Shown one piece after another: positions 23,721 through 30,555 of a stretch of DNA of 30,555 nt (position 1 is its first letter; each line of letters begins with the position of its first letter). The notes beneath the pieces are model-generated. The model saw only the letters and a program-made list of their open reading frames with translations, made no database searches and was not told where the DNA came from. Source of the stretch: CAYWOS01 sp964459985 (GTDB lineage Bacteria > Bacillota > Clostridia > Christensenellales > Aristaeellaceae). Where the stretch lies: positions 1 to 30,555 of the forward strand of contig CAYWOS010000031.1 in the NCBI GenBank assembly GCA_964459985.1. The letters run 5' to 3'. The position numbers were made by a program, and so were the translations under genes.

Positions 23721-24911
23721 TTACTCGAACGCCCCGAGCGCCATGACCTCCGCCCACATCTCTTCCGCGTCCATGCGGCCCTCGGCGACGGCGGGCACAA
23801 AGCCGAACCACAGCGTCCGCGCCGCCTGATTCATATCGTCCTGAAACGGCTCGCGCGCGCCCGCCATGCCCCGGAGCATGGTTTCGGCGCTGTTCCCGAG
23901 CCGTCCCGAATAAGTGTATCCGCCAAGCGCCACGGCATTCTCGCCCGTCGAAAGGAATCCCAGCAGGCTGACGGCGGCGTCGCGGCGCGCCGGCATGTTC
24001 CACGCGCGGCGGCTTAAATAAAACCCCATCGACACGCCGCGAAACGCCGCGCCTTCGCCGCCGACATAGCTCGGGAAGGGCATGACGACGGTCGAATCCA
24101 TATTCTCATACGGCAGGCCGTTGGCGAACCAGCTCCCGTCGAGCTTCATGGCGGCCTGTTTGTTGGCAAACAAACGGCCGGCGGCGCTGTCAGTGGTCGA
24201 GCAGACATTGGGCGCGAACGCGCCGATCTGATACAGCCTGCGCAGGAGCCTCATGCCCTCGATCCAGCCCTCCGGGACGCGCTCGCCCCTGCCCGGGCGC
24301 ATTTCGTGCTCCCCGCCCGGATCGCAGGCGAGGACGCAAAACTCGGCGATGTAGTGCGGCACGTCGCTCAAGCTGACGGCGATGGGCACGACGCCGTTTT
24401 CCCGGAACACGGCGACCGCGCGCTCGAGCGCGTCCCATGTCACGGGCAGCTCCAGCCCGTAGCGCTCGAACAGATCGACGTTGCAGAACAGCCCCTCCCA
24501 ATACTCGCGCACGGGAATGGCGTACACCCGCCCGTCCGCCTCGCGGCAGTCGTCGCTTTCGGGCAGGGCGAGCGCGGGATAAGCGGCGTTGATCTCGTCG
24601 ACGGGCACGACGCGGCTGAGAATGGGCGCGTTGTCCGCCGTGCCGGTGAAATAGAACAGCACGTCCGCCTCATTGCCGGCGGCGAAATCCTTGAGCACGC
24701 CCGTTTTCCAGCCCTCGTCCGAGGGCGCGGAGGAATCGGTCACGCGGTTGCCCGTCTCCTCCTCCCACCTTCGCAAAAGGCGCGTGTAGGTGTCCGCCGC
24801 CGCGTCCGTGCCGGCGAAAGTGCTGACCGTTTTAAGCGTCACGCCCTCGGCGCGCGCGCAGACGGGCAGGAGAAGCAGCAGTGCCAGACAGCACGCCGTC
24901 AATCTGCGCAA
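23721..24911 (-). CDS. Family 1-type sugar-binding protein within the two-component operon
   Basis: This 396-residue exported solute-binding protein starts at TTG (24911), with AGGAGGG well placed upstream and no suitable ATG nearby. The signal peptide (MRRLTACCLALLLLLPVCARA) ends at Ala-X-Ala; Cys18 is not in a lipobox context. The mature sequence matches carbohydrate-type binding proteins: LLRRWEEETGNRVTDSS, AGNEADVLFYFTG, AAMKLDGSWFANGLP, FLSTGENAVALGGY. It lies 13 bp after the kinase and 14 bp before the regulator, with no permease in the same operon. It may therefore present ligand to the kinase, as proposed for XylFII with LytS-YesN in clostridia, or feed the divergent importer. Confidence 0.88.
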   Translation of the reverse strand: MRRLTACCLALLLLLPVCARAEGVTLKTVSTFAGTDAAADTYTRLLRRWEEETGNRVTDSSAPSDEGWKTGVLKDFAAGNEADVLFYFTGTADNAPILSRVVPVDEINAAYPALALPESDDCREADGRVYAIPVREYWEGLFCNVDLFERYGLELPVTWDALERAVAVFRENGVVPIAVSLSDVPHYIAEFCVLACDPGGEHEMRPGRGERVPEGWIEGMRLLRRLYQIGAFAPNVCSTTDSAAGRLFANKQAAMKLDGSWFANGLPYENMDSTVVMPFPSYVGGEGAAFRGVSMGFYLSRRAWNMPARRDAAVSLLGFLSTGENAVALGGYTYSGRLGNSAETMLRGMAGAREPFQDDMNQAARTLWFGFVPAVAEGRMDAEEMWAEVMALGAFE

Positions 24912-24924
24912 ATCAATCCCTCCT

Positions 24925-26631
24925 TCAGTCGACGGGAACGGTTTCGGTGTACGGCAGACGGACGGAAGCGACGGTATCGCCGTTCTCGTCCCGCCGAAAG
25001 GACAGCCCCGCCCTGCCCGGGAACAGCAGGCGCAGGCGCTGATTGACGTTGCGGATGCCGATATGCCCCTCGGTCACGCCGTCCTCCGCCATGATGTCTT
25101 CCATGCGCGCGATGTCCCCGGGCGTGAGCCGCGCGCCGTCGTTGCGCACCTCGATCACAAGCTGATCGCCGCGCCTGTCCACATCCAGCGCGATATGTCC
25201 GCCGCCCGACAGGCTGACGCCGTGCTCGACGGCGTTCTCCACCAACACCTGAATCACCAGCCGGGGCACGAGCGCGGCGGCCAGAGACGCATCGGTATGC
25301 TTGTCCACGCGCAGGTTATCGCCGAAGCGCAGGCCGATAAAGTAAAAATAGGCGTCGGCGATGCGCAGCTCCTCGGAAAGCGGCACCAGATGCCTGTCGC
25401 TGCGGTCAATGCCGGCGTTGAGCAGCACGCTGAGCGTTTCGACCATCCGGGACACCGTTTCGTTGCCGTCCATACGCGCCTGCCAGTTGATGTCCTCCAG
25501 CGCGTTATTAATGAAATGCGGGTTGATGCGGCTCTGCATCGCCTGAATGCACGCGTCGCGCAGCGCGATTTGCTCCTTGTAGGATGTGTCGATCAGGCGC
25601 TTCAGGCGAACGCTCATGCTCGAAAACGCCGCGCCGAGCTGTTCAAGTTCCTCCGCGCCGTGCACCTGAACGGCAAACCCCATCTCGCCCTTCTCGATGC
25701 GGCGCGACGCCGCGCTCAACTCCCCGATGGGGCGCACGACGCGCCGCCGCGCGAACAGAAGGACGGCCACGCAAAGCGGCACGGTCAGGAAGATCATCAG
25801 GATCAGGAAACGCGACAGGCGCGCTTCCTCGGCGTAGGCGACCGATTTGTCGATCTGCGCCTGCAAAAGCAGCGAGTAATCGTATTCCTCGATCATCTGC
25901 GTGTACAGGAGCTTTTCGCCCTTTTCCTCGATGACGCCGCGAACGTCGGAGGGCGCGTACAGCCCCCGCGCGACGCCGCCAAGCGCCACATAGTACGACG
26001 TGCCGTTTTCCGCCTCCGCCGGCGCCGGCTCGAACAGCGCGTCGGGATTGATGCCCAGCGCCAGCACGGCGAAGCGGTTGAGGCGCGTGTCGTACAGATT
26101 GCGGATCAGGTAGGCGTGCTCGGCGCCCTGCCAGAACACGCACCGCGTGTCGAGCGTCTCGCACAGTTCAAGGACGGCGCGCTGGTCGTTCTGGAGAAAC
26201 AGCGCGGCGCTCATATAATCCTGCGAGGTGTAGTTGATTTCCCCGGGCTTTTCGGGCGTGAAAAACAGGGCGAAATCGAACAGCCGCTCGCGGCTGTACT
26301 TACGGTCCAGATAGCTTCGCACCGAGGTGAAGTATTCCTGATACCGCGACGCGCCGCCGCGATAGTCGGCATACGCCGCGCTCAACTCGTCGTCATAGGT
26401 GGCGGCCTTGGCGAGCAAAACCGCCTGCTCGATGTGATTGACCAGCAGCACGCGCGCCTGCTGCGCCGAGGACACCACCGCCGCCTCGGTCTTTTCGCGC
26501 AGCGACGCGCTCAACCGCGCGCCCATAAAGCCGCCCAGTATGATCGTTGGCAGCAGCCAGCAGCTGATCACAATCAGCGTCAGCGAAGCCCGCAGGCTCC
26601 GAAAACCGCCCTGAATCCGCTTCCGCATCAT
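24925..26631 (-). CDS. LytS/YesM-type sensor histidine kinase
   Basis: This kinase has about 568 residues, with a membrane segment near 10-35 (LTLIVISCWLLPTIILGGF), an extracellular sensor of about 250 residues, and a second membrane segment (FLILMIFLTVPLCVAVLLF). A HAMP linker (RRVVRPIGELSAASRRIEKG) and the His_kinase domain follow, with His372 in INPHFINNALEDINW. The HATPase has VLVENAVEHGVS and GIRNVNQRL. The frame continues upstream to 26817, but that passes through the promoter at 26674-26702. ATG 26631 or the adjacent ATG 26628 is the likely start, following AAGGGTGA. It forms an operon with the binding protein and the response regulator. Confidence 0.93.
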   Translation of the reverse strand: MMRKRIQGGFRSLRASLTLIVISCWLLPTIILGGFMGARLSASLREKTEAAVVSSAQQARVLLVNHIEQAVLLAKAATYDDELSAAYADYRGGASRYQEYFTSVRSYLDRKYSRERLFDFALFFTPEKPGEINYTSQDYMSAALFLQNDQRAVLELCETLDTRCVFWQGAEHAYLIRNLYDTRLNRFAVLALGINPDALFEPAPAEAENGTSYYVALGGVARGLYAPSDVRGVIEEKGEKLLYTQMIEEYDYSLLLQAQIDKSVAYAEEARLSRFLILMIFLTVPLCVAVLLFARRRVVRPIGELSAASRRIEKGEMGFAVQVHGAEELEQLGAAFSSMSVRLKRLIDTSYKEQIALRDACIQAMQSRINPHFINNALEDINWQARMDGNETVSRMVETLSVLLNAGIDRSDRHLVPLSEELRIADAYFYFIGLRFGDNLRVDKHTDASLAAALVPRLVIQVLVENAVEHGVSLSGGGHIALDVDRRGDQLVIEVRNDGARLTPGDIARMEDIMAEDGVTEGHIGIRNVNQRLRLLFPGRAGLSFRRDENGDTVASVRLPYTETVPVD

Positions 26632-26673
26632 TTCACCCTTGCGCGGCGCGTCCGGCGCGCCGATTGCTTCTAT

Positions 26674-26702
26674 ATTATAAGGGCAAAGCGCTCCCATTGC
26701 AA
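26674..26702 (-). promoter_or_regulatory. Promoter of the kinase / binding protein / regulator operon
   Basis: On the minus strand, TTGCAA (26697-26702) and TATAAT (26674-26679) are exactly 17 bp apart. The start falls near 26667, giving a leader of about 36 nt to the ATG at 26631. Confidence 0.8.
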
Positions 26703-26836
26703 ACATTCGATGAAACGGAACAAGAATCGTCAAAAAAGGACAACAAATGACAAAGAAAACAGGCGATTTCATGTCATATATGGCTGTCGTATTTCCGTTC
26801 ATGACAAGCGGATGCAAAAAAAAGCAATTTCAATCA
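26703..26836. promoter_or_regulatory. AT-rich divergent control region between the kinase and LplB-type operons
   Basis: This stretch is noticeably AT-rich compared with the rest of the window and contains no gene. It has repeated related words: ATGACA (26747-26752), TTCATGTCA (26768-26776) and TTCATGACA (26798-26806). The last two are direct near-repeats exactly 30 bp apart. It is the natural place for YesN-type regulator binding between two divergent promoters, but the specific sites are inference. Confidence 0.4.
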
Positions 26837-26865
26837 TTGAGATCATCAAAGGAAACGCCTATGAT
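26837..26865 (+). promoter_or_regulatory. Promoter of the LplB/YtcP/LplA-type transporter operon
   Basis: TTGAGA (26837-26842) and TATGAT (26860-26865) are exactly 17 bp apart. The start falls near 26872, about 40 nt before the ATG at 26913. It is weaker than the other promoters here, as expected for an activator-dependent one. Confidence 0.7.
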
Positions 26866-26912
26866 AACGGCGTGAGGACAATCGACGGCGGGGGCGAAGG
26901 GAGGTCGGCGGC

Positions 26913-27890
26913 ATGTCGGACGCGGCGCTGAAGAAAGCGACGGGAAAACGCGCGCACTTGTCCGCGCGCACGGCCGGGATCACGAAAACCCTCGCGCTGA
27001 CGACGATGGTGCTGCCGGCGGCGGTCTGGTATCTTTTGATCAGGTATCTGCCGATGTTCGGCATCGTGATGTCCTTTCTGGATTACCGTCTGCCCACGCG
27101 CAAAATGCCCTTTCCCGTCAATCTGCTGCACAGCGAGTGGGTAGGGCTTGACAATTTTCAGTTCCTGTTCAGCCCCGACAGCGGCGTGATGATCCGCAAC
27201 ACGCTGTGCTACAACGTCGTGTGGATCGCGCTGGGGCTGCTGATCGCCGTGACGTTCGCCGTGATGATGAGCGAGCTGACGAGAAAGTTCGCGGCGAAGG
27301 TCTACCAGACCGCCATGTTTTTCCCCTATTTCTTAAGCTGGGTGGTGGCGGCGTACTTCCTGTTCGCCTTCCTCGACCCGACCAACGGCATGATCGTGCG
27401 CGCCCAGCGCGCGGCGGGCGGCGCGGTGACCGACTGGTACAACGAGCCGGGCTACTGGCCGTACATCCTGACCATCTGCGTCGTCTGGAAAAACACGGGC
27501 TATTCGACGGTGCTGTACTTGAGCGCCATCACCGGCATCGACCGCGCGCAGTACGAGGCGGCGTCGGTCGACGGCGCGGGCAAGTGGCAGCAGGTCGTTC
27601 ACGTCACGCTGCCGCATTTGAAGCCCATGATCGTCATTCTGTTGATCATGAACGTCGGCAGGATCTTCAACGCCGATTTCGGGCTGTTCTGGTCGGTGCC
27701 GATGAACAGCGCGCCGCTCTTCCCCGCCACGCAGGTGGTCGACACCTACGTCTACCGCGCCTACCGCTTCACCAATAACATCGGCATGAGCACGGCGGCG
27801 GGATTTCTGCAAAACTTAGTCGGGTTCGTCTGCATCATGGCGGCGAACGCCGTCGTGCGCAGACTGGACGAGGACAGCAGCCTGTTCTGA
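26913..27890 (+). CDS. ABC sugar transporter permease (LplB-like)
   Basis: This 325-residue inner-membrane permease is the first gene of a permease-permease-binding protein operon. The N-terminal segment has LPAAVWYLLIRYLPMFGIVMSF, followed by WVGLDNFQFLF, common in LplB-type proteins. About six membrane segments are present. The EAA loop is YEAASVDGAGKWQQVVHVTL. The ATG at 26913 has GGGAGG eight bases before it. No ATPase is encoded nearby. Importers of this class usually use a shared MsmX-type ATPase encoded elsewhere, so this one probably does too. The likely cargo is an oligosaccharide. Confidence 0.93.
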   Translation: MSDAALKKATGKRAHLSARTAGITKTLALTTMVLPAAVWYLLIRYLPMFGIVMSFLDYRLPTRKMPFPVNLLHSEWVGLDNFQFLFSPDSGVMIRNTLCYNVVWIALGLLIAVTFAVMMSELTRKFAAKVYQTAMFFPYFLSWVVAAYFLFAFLDPTNGMIVRAQRAAGGAVTDWYNEPGYWPYILTICVVWKNTGYSTVLYLSAITGIDRAQYEAASVDGAGKWQQVVHVTLPHLKPMIVILLIMNVGRIFNADFGLFWSVPMNSAPLFPATQVVDTYVYRAYRFTNNIGMSTAAGFLQNLVGFVCIMAANAVVRRLDEDSSLF

Positions 27891-27913
27891 CAACCAAGAA
27901 GGGAGGGATCGTC

Positions 27914-28846
27914 ATGACAGCGCTCGGCGCGCGCGCAAAGCGCGAAAACGCCCGGCTGGGCGCCGTATCGCGCGGGACGGAGGCCGTCTTTCACGCGGTA
28001 TTGGCGACGTTCTCGCTGGCATGCGTCGTGCCCTTCCTGTTCGTCATCATCATTTCCTTCACGGCGGAGGACAGCATCAAGCGCATCGGCTATTCCTTCT
28101 TCCCCGAGTCGTGGTCGCTCGAGGCGTTCAAGCAAGTGCTCAATCTGGGCGACGCGCTGTGGCGGAGCTATTTCAACAGCTTTGCGATTACCGTCGTCGG
28201 CACGCTGATCAGCATGACGATGTGCGTGCTGTACGCCTATCCCCTGTTCCGCCGCGATTACAAGTTCCGCCGCTTCTTCAGTTTTTTCAGCTTTTTCACC
28301 ATGATTTTCGGCGGCGGGCTGATCCCCACCTACATCGTGTGCCGCAATCTGCTGGGTCTGGGCAACAACTACGCCGCGCTCATCGTGCCCATGCTGGTCA
28401 GTCCCTTCAACATCATCATCATGCGCACCTTCTTTCAGACGTCGGTGCCCTTTGATCTCATCGAGGCAGCGACCATCGACGGCAGCGGCGAATACAACAC
28501 GCTTTTGCGCATCATCCTGCCCATCGTCAAGCCCGGCATCGCCACCGTCGCGCTGCTCACGGCGCTGGCGTACTGGAACGAATGGTTCCTGTGCCTGCTC
28601 TACGTCACCGACCGCAAGCTCTACCCGCTTCAGTACCTGCTCATGGAAATGCAGCGCAACGCCGAGTATCTGGCGCGCAATTCGTCCATGCTGGGCGCGG
28701 CGGGCGCCGAGGCCGCGCGCAGCCTGCCCAGTCAGGGCATGCGCATGGCGGTCGTGGTGTTCATCGTGCTGCCCATCGCCTGCGCCTATCCCTTCTTCCA
28801 GCGCTACGTGGTGGCGGGACTGACCATCGGCTCGGTCAAGGGTTGA
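27914..28846 (+). CDS. ABC sugar transporter permease (YtcP/CarB-like)
   Basis: This 310-residue permease is the membrane partner of the preceding LplB-like protein. It has the N-terminal segment VPFLFVIIISFTAEDSI, about six membrane segments and the EAA loop IEAATIDGSGEYNTLLRIIL. TALAYWNEWFLCLLY and a C-terminus ending RYVVAGLTIGSVKG are hallmarks of the YtcP branch. The ATG at 27914 has GGGAGGG six bases before it. The gap to the preceding gene is 23 bp, so the two are in the same operon. Confidence 0.93.
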   Translation: MTALGARAKRENARLGAVSRGTEAVFHAVLATFSLACVVPFLFVIIISFTAEDSIKRIGYSFFPESWSLEAFKQVLNLGDALWRSYFNSFAITVVGTLISMTMCVLYAYPLFRRDYKFRRFFSFFSFFTMIFGGGLIPTYIVCRNLLGLGNNYAALIVPMLVSPFNIIIMRTFFQTSVPFDLIEAATIDGSGEYNTLLRIILPIVKPGIATVALLTALAYWNEWFLCLLYVTDRKLYPLQYLLMEMQRNAEYLARNSSMLGAAGAEAARSLPSQGMRMAVVVFIVLPIACAYPFFQRYVVAGLTIGSVKG

Positions 28847-28900
28847 AGTAACGCCGCCGCGACGCGACGGCTTACAATAAAAACATGGAGGAAACAAGAC

Positions 28901-30430
28901 ATGAAACGGATTCTTTCGCTGATTCTCGCCCTGCTCATGGCGGCGTGCGCGCTGCCGGCGCTGGCGGACGCCGCGCCCGTGGAGGTCACCGTGCTGTTCC
29001 ACGGCAGCACCGTATCCGACGACACCGCCGTGCTTGAGAAGCTGAACGCCTATCTCGCGGAAAAGATCGGCGTCACCGTCAAGCCCGTCTGGGGTTCGTG
29101 GGCCAATTTCAACGAGCTGGTCATGAACGCGCTCAACAGCGGCAGCGACGAGTACGACATGATGTTCACCTGCTCCTGGACGGACAACGCTTATTCCACC
29201 TACGCCAAAAAGGGCGCGTTCGTCCGGCTGGACGACCCCGAGGACGATCTGGTTGCGCAGTACCTTCAGGACATGATCGCGAAAGTGCCCGAGCTGCTGA
29301 TCGAAGGCTCTCTGGTCGAAGGCCCGGACGGCGAGATCGGTCTGTACGCCGTGCCCGGCTTCAAGGACATCGCCACCATGAACGCGTGGGACATCAACGT
29401 GACGCTGCTTGAGAGATACGGCTACACGCTCGAGGACGTCGAAAAAGCCGGCTTCTACGGCTGGAACGACATCTTCGCCAAGGTCAAGGCGGGCGAGGAA
29501 GCCGAAAAGGGCACGACCTTCTATCCCTTCATTTATGAAGGTCTGGTCGTCGAGCGCTACGTGGACGGCACGCCCATCGTCACGGGCGACAACAACAGCC
29601 TGTTGAGCTATTACATGAACATGGCGGACGTTTCGACGCCCGGCGCGTACGGCAACGTGATCCTCAACAAGTACGCCACGCCCGAGTTCAAGGCGTTTGC
29701 CGAAAAAATGCGCGAATACTACCTCGCCGGCTACATCGATCCCGCCATCGCCATCGGCGAAACGGCGAACGATACCTGGCGCAACGCGCAGGACACCGCC
29801 AATTACCTGATTTCGAGCGAAGTCACCTCGTTCGGCTACGAGTTCACCACCTCCGAAAAGCGCGGCGTCGAGGTCGCCTATCTGCTGACCACCGACGCCC
29901 CGTACATCGACAATACCTCGGTGCAGGGCGCGCTGATCGCCATTTCCGCCAACAGCGAGCACCCGGTCGAGTGCATCAAGTTCCTCAACCTGCTCAACAG
30001 CGATCCGTATGTTATGACGCTGCTCAACTACGGCGTCGAAGGCATCCATTACACGCTGAACGACGTCGGCGAAGTCGTGTTCAACGCCGATGCCCGCGCC
30101 ACCTACTCGCCGTGGACGAACGGCATGGGCAACGTCACCCTGCTGCCCCCGCAGAAGGGTCAGGGCGCGGATTTCCAGGAGCGCTTCGCCGCCTTCTACG
30201 CCAGCGCGAAGGCGCTGCCGATCTACGGCTTCACCTTTGATCCCAAGCCGGTGGAGAATGAAATCGCCGCCGTCGCCAACATCAAGGAAGCCTACGCGCT
30301 GACGCTGTGCTGCGGCGCCGCCGATCCCGCGACCGCGCTGCCCGAGCTGCTCAAAAAGCTCGATGACGCCGGCATGCAGAAGATCGTCGACGAAGCCAAC
30401 GCGCAGCTCCAGGCGTTCCTGGCGAAATAA
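28901..30430 (+). CDS. LplA-like sugar-binding protein with C-terminal DUF3502 domain
   Basis: This 509-residue exported binding protein is the partner of the two preceding permeases. Its signal peptide is MKRILSLILALLMAACALPALA; it contains Cys16 in MAAC, a poor lipobox, and a better Ala-X-Ala cleavage site. The N-terminal lobe begins VEVTVLFHGSTVSDDTAVLE and continues EYDMMFTCSWTDNAYSTYAK. The last 70 residues match DUF3502 of LplA-type proteins: IYGFTFDPKPVENEIAAVAN, then CCGAADPATALPELLKKLDDAG and an amphipathic C-terminus. The ATG at 28901 has GGAGG nine bases before it. A strong hairpin ends the operon. Confidence 0.93.
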   Translation: MKRILSLILALLMAACALPALADAAPVEVTVLFHGSTVSDDTAVLEKLNAYLAEKIGVTVKPVWGSWANFNELVMNALNSGSDEYDMMFTCSWTDNAYSTYAKKGAFVRLDDPEDDLVAQYLQDMIAKVPELLIEGSLVEGPDGEIGLYAVPGFKDIATMNAWDINVTLLERYGYTLEDVEKAGFYGWNDIFAKVKAGEEAEKGTTFYPFIYEGLVVERYVDGTPIVTGDNNSLLSYYMNMADVSTPGAYGNVILNKYATPEFKAFAEKMREYYLAGYIDPAIAIGETANDTWRNAQDTANYLISSEVTSFGYEFTTSEKRGVEVAYLLTTDAPYIDNTSVQGALIAISANSEHPVECIKFLNLLNSDPYVMTLLNYGVEGIHYTLNDVGEVVFNADARATYSPWTNGMGNVTLLPPQKGQGADFQERFAAFYASAKALPIYGFTFDPKPVENEIAAVANIKEAYALTLCCGAADPATALPELLKKLDDAGMQKIVDEANAQLQAFLAK

Positions 30431-30444
30431 TCACTACGGTTTCA

Positions 30445-30472
30445 CGGAAGCCCGGCTTGCGCCGGGCTTCCG
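30445..30472 (+). terminator. Terminator hairpin of the LplB/YtcP/LplA-type operon
   Basis: CGGAAGCCCGGC (30445-30456) pairs perfectly with GCCGGGCTTCCG (30461-30472) around a TTGC loop, 14 nt after the stop codon. Only TTCT follows, so the T-tract is weak. The dispersed repeat begins 4 nt further on. Confidence 0.75.
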
Positions 30473-30475
30473 TTC

Positions 30476-30555
30476 TGCGTGTCGACAAAGTCGACACGCA
30501 CCGCAAAAATGAATCTTTCATTTTTGCGGCCTGCACGTTTTTCCTGCGCGGCTTT
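30476..30555. repeat. Dispersed palindromic intergenic repeat, copy 2 (cut by the window edge)
   Basis: From 30479 to the edge, 72 of 77 bases match copy 1 (18389-18465) with no gaps. Hairpin (a) is 30476-30500 and hairpin (b) is 30501-30529. Hairpin (c) begins at 30536 and is cut. In hairpin (a) two outer base pairs differ from copy 1, and both remain paired. It lies directly after the terminator of a binding-protein operon. Confidence 0.85.

Noticed and set aside
26709..26724. Catabolite-repression (cre) site near ATGAAACGGAACA
   Set aside because: The central CG is out of register with the cre consensus, so the match fails at required positions.
26632..26817. 62-residue N-terminal extension of the histidine kinase
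   Set aside because: The sequence runs through the promoter at 26674-26702 and the AT-rich control region, and adds no domain.

Overview
The window is GC-rich. It codes for a group II ECF transporter core followed by truA, a SpoIID/LytB protein with many SH3b domains, LplABC-type and YesMN-type sugar genes, and strong Shine-Dalgarno sites (GGAGG, 5-9 nt before the start). Together these suggest a high-GC Clostridia-type Firmicute, probably a gut or rumen fermenter living on plant or host glycans. The species cannot be named from the sequence alone. Most operons are preceded by near-consensus housekeeping promoters with exact 16-17 bp spacing. These promoters show that several of the longest open frames begin upstream of their real starts.

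Layout: (1) 1-5068, minus: a very large cyclic-di-GMP protein cut by the left edge. It carries an N-terminal XRE-type helix-turn-helix, about seven PAS modules, an intact GGDEF, a receiver, a degenerate GGDEF and an EAL domain. (2) 5409-8629, plus: ecfA1-ecfA2-ecfT-truA, tightly overlapping, diverging from gene 1, each direction with its own consensus promoter. (3) 8682-13833, minus: a GH2 then a GH3 glycosidase in one operon, both apparently cytoplasmic. (4) 13946-18231, minus: a secreted SpoIID/LytB-domain protein with nine SH3b repeats, overlapping by 4 bp with a TrmN6-like tRNA methyltransferase. (5) 18232-18655: a promoter-operator region plus a 235 bp block made almost entirely of hairpins. 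The start of this block recurs at the right edge of the window. (6) 18656-22842, minus: an Fbp/Afu-type ABC importer (fused permease, ATPase, binding protein). (7) 22951-26631, minus: a LytS/YesM-type histidine kinase, a sugar-type binding protein and a YesN-type response regulator in one operon. (8) 26913-30430, plus: an LplB/YtcP/LplA-type importer diverging from the kinase operon, ended by a strong hairpin and then the second repeat copy.

How the parts may fit: the kinase, with its adjacent binding protein as a possible ligand-sensing subunit, probably signals to the AraC-type regulator. That regulator would control the divergent LplABC-like importer and perhaps the Fbp/Afu-like importer downstream. 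Imported oligosaccharides could be cleaved by intracellular GH2/GH3 enzymes such as those in region 3, though no shared regulation is visible. The most interesting non-coding object is the dispersed palindromic repeat. Its two copies show paired compensatory changes in one stem, and the complete copy is flanked by 22 bp direct repeats of a terminator hairpin.
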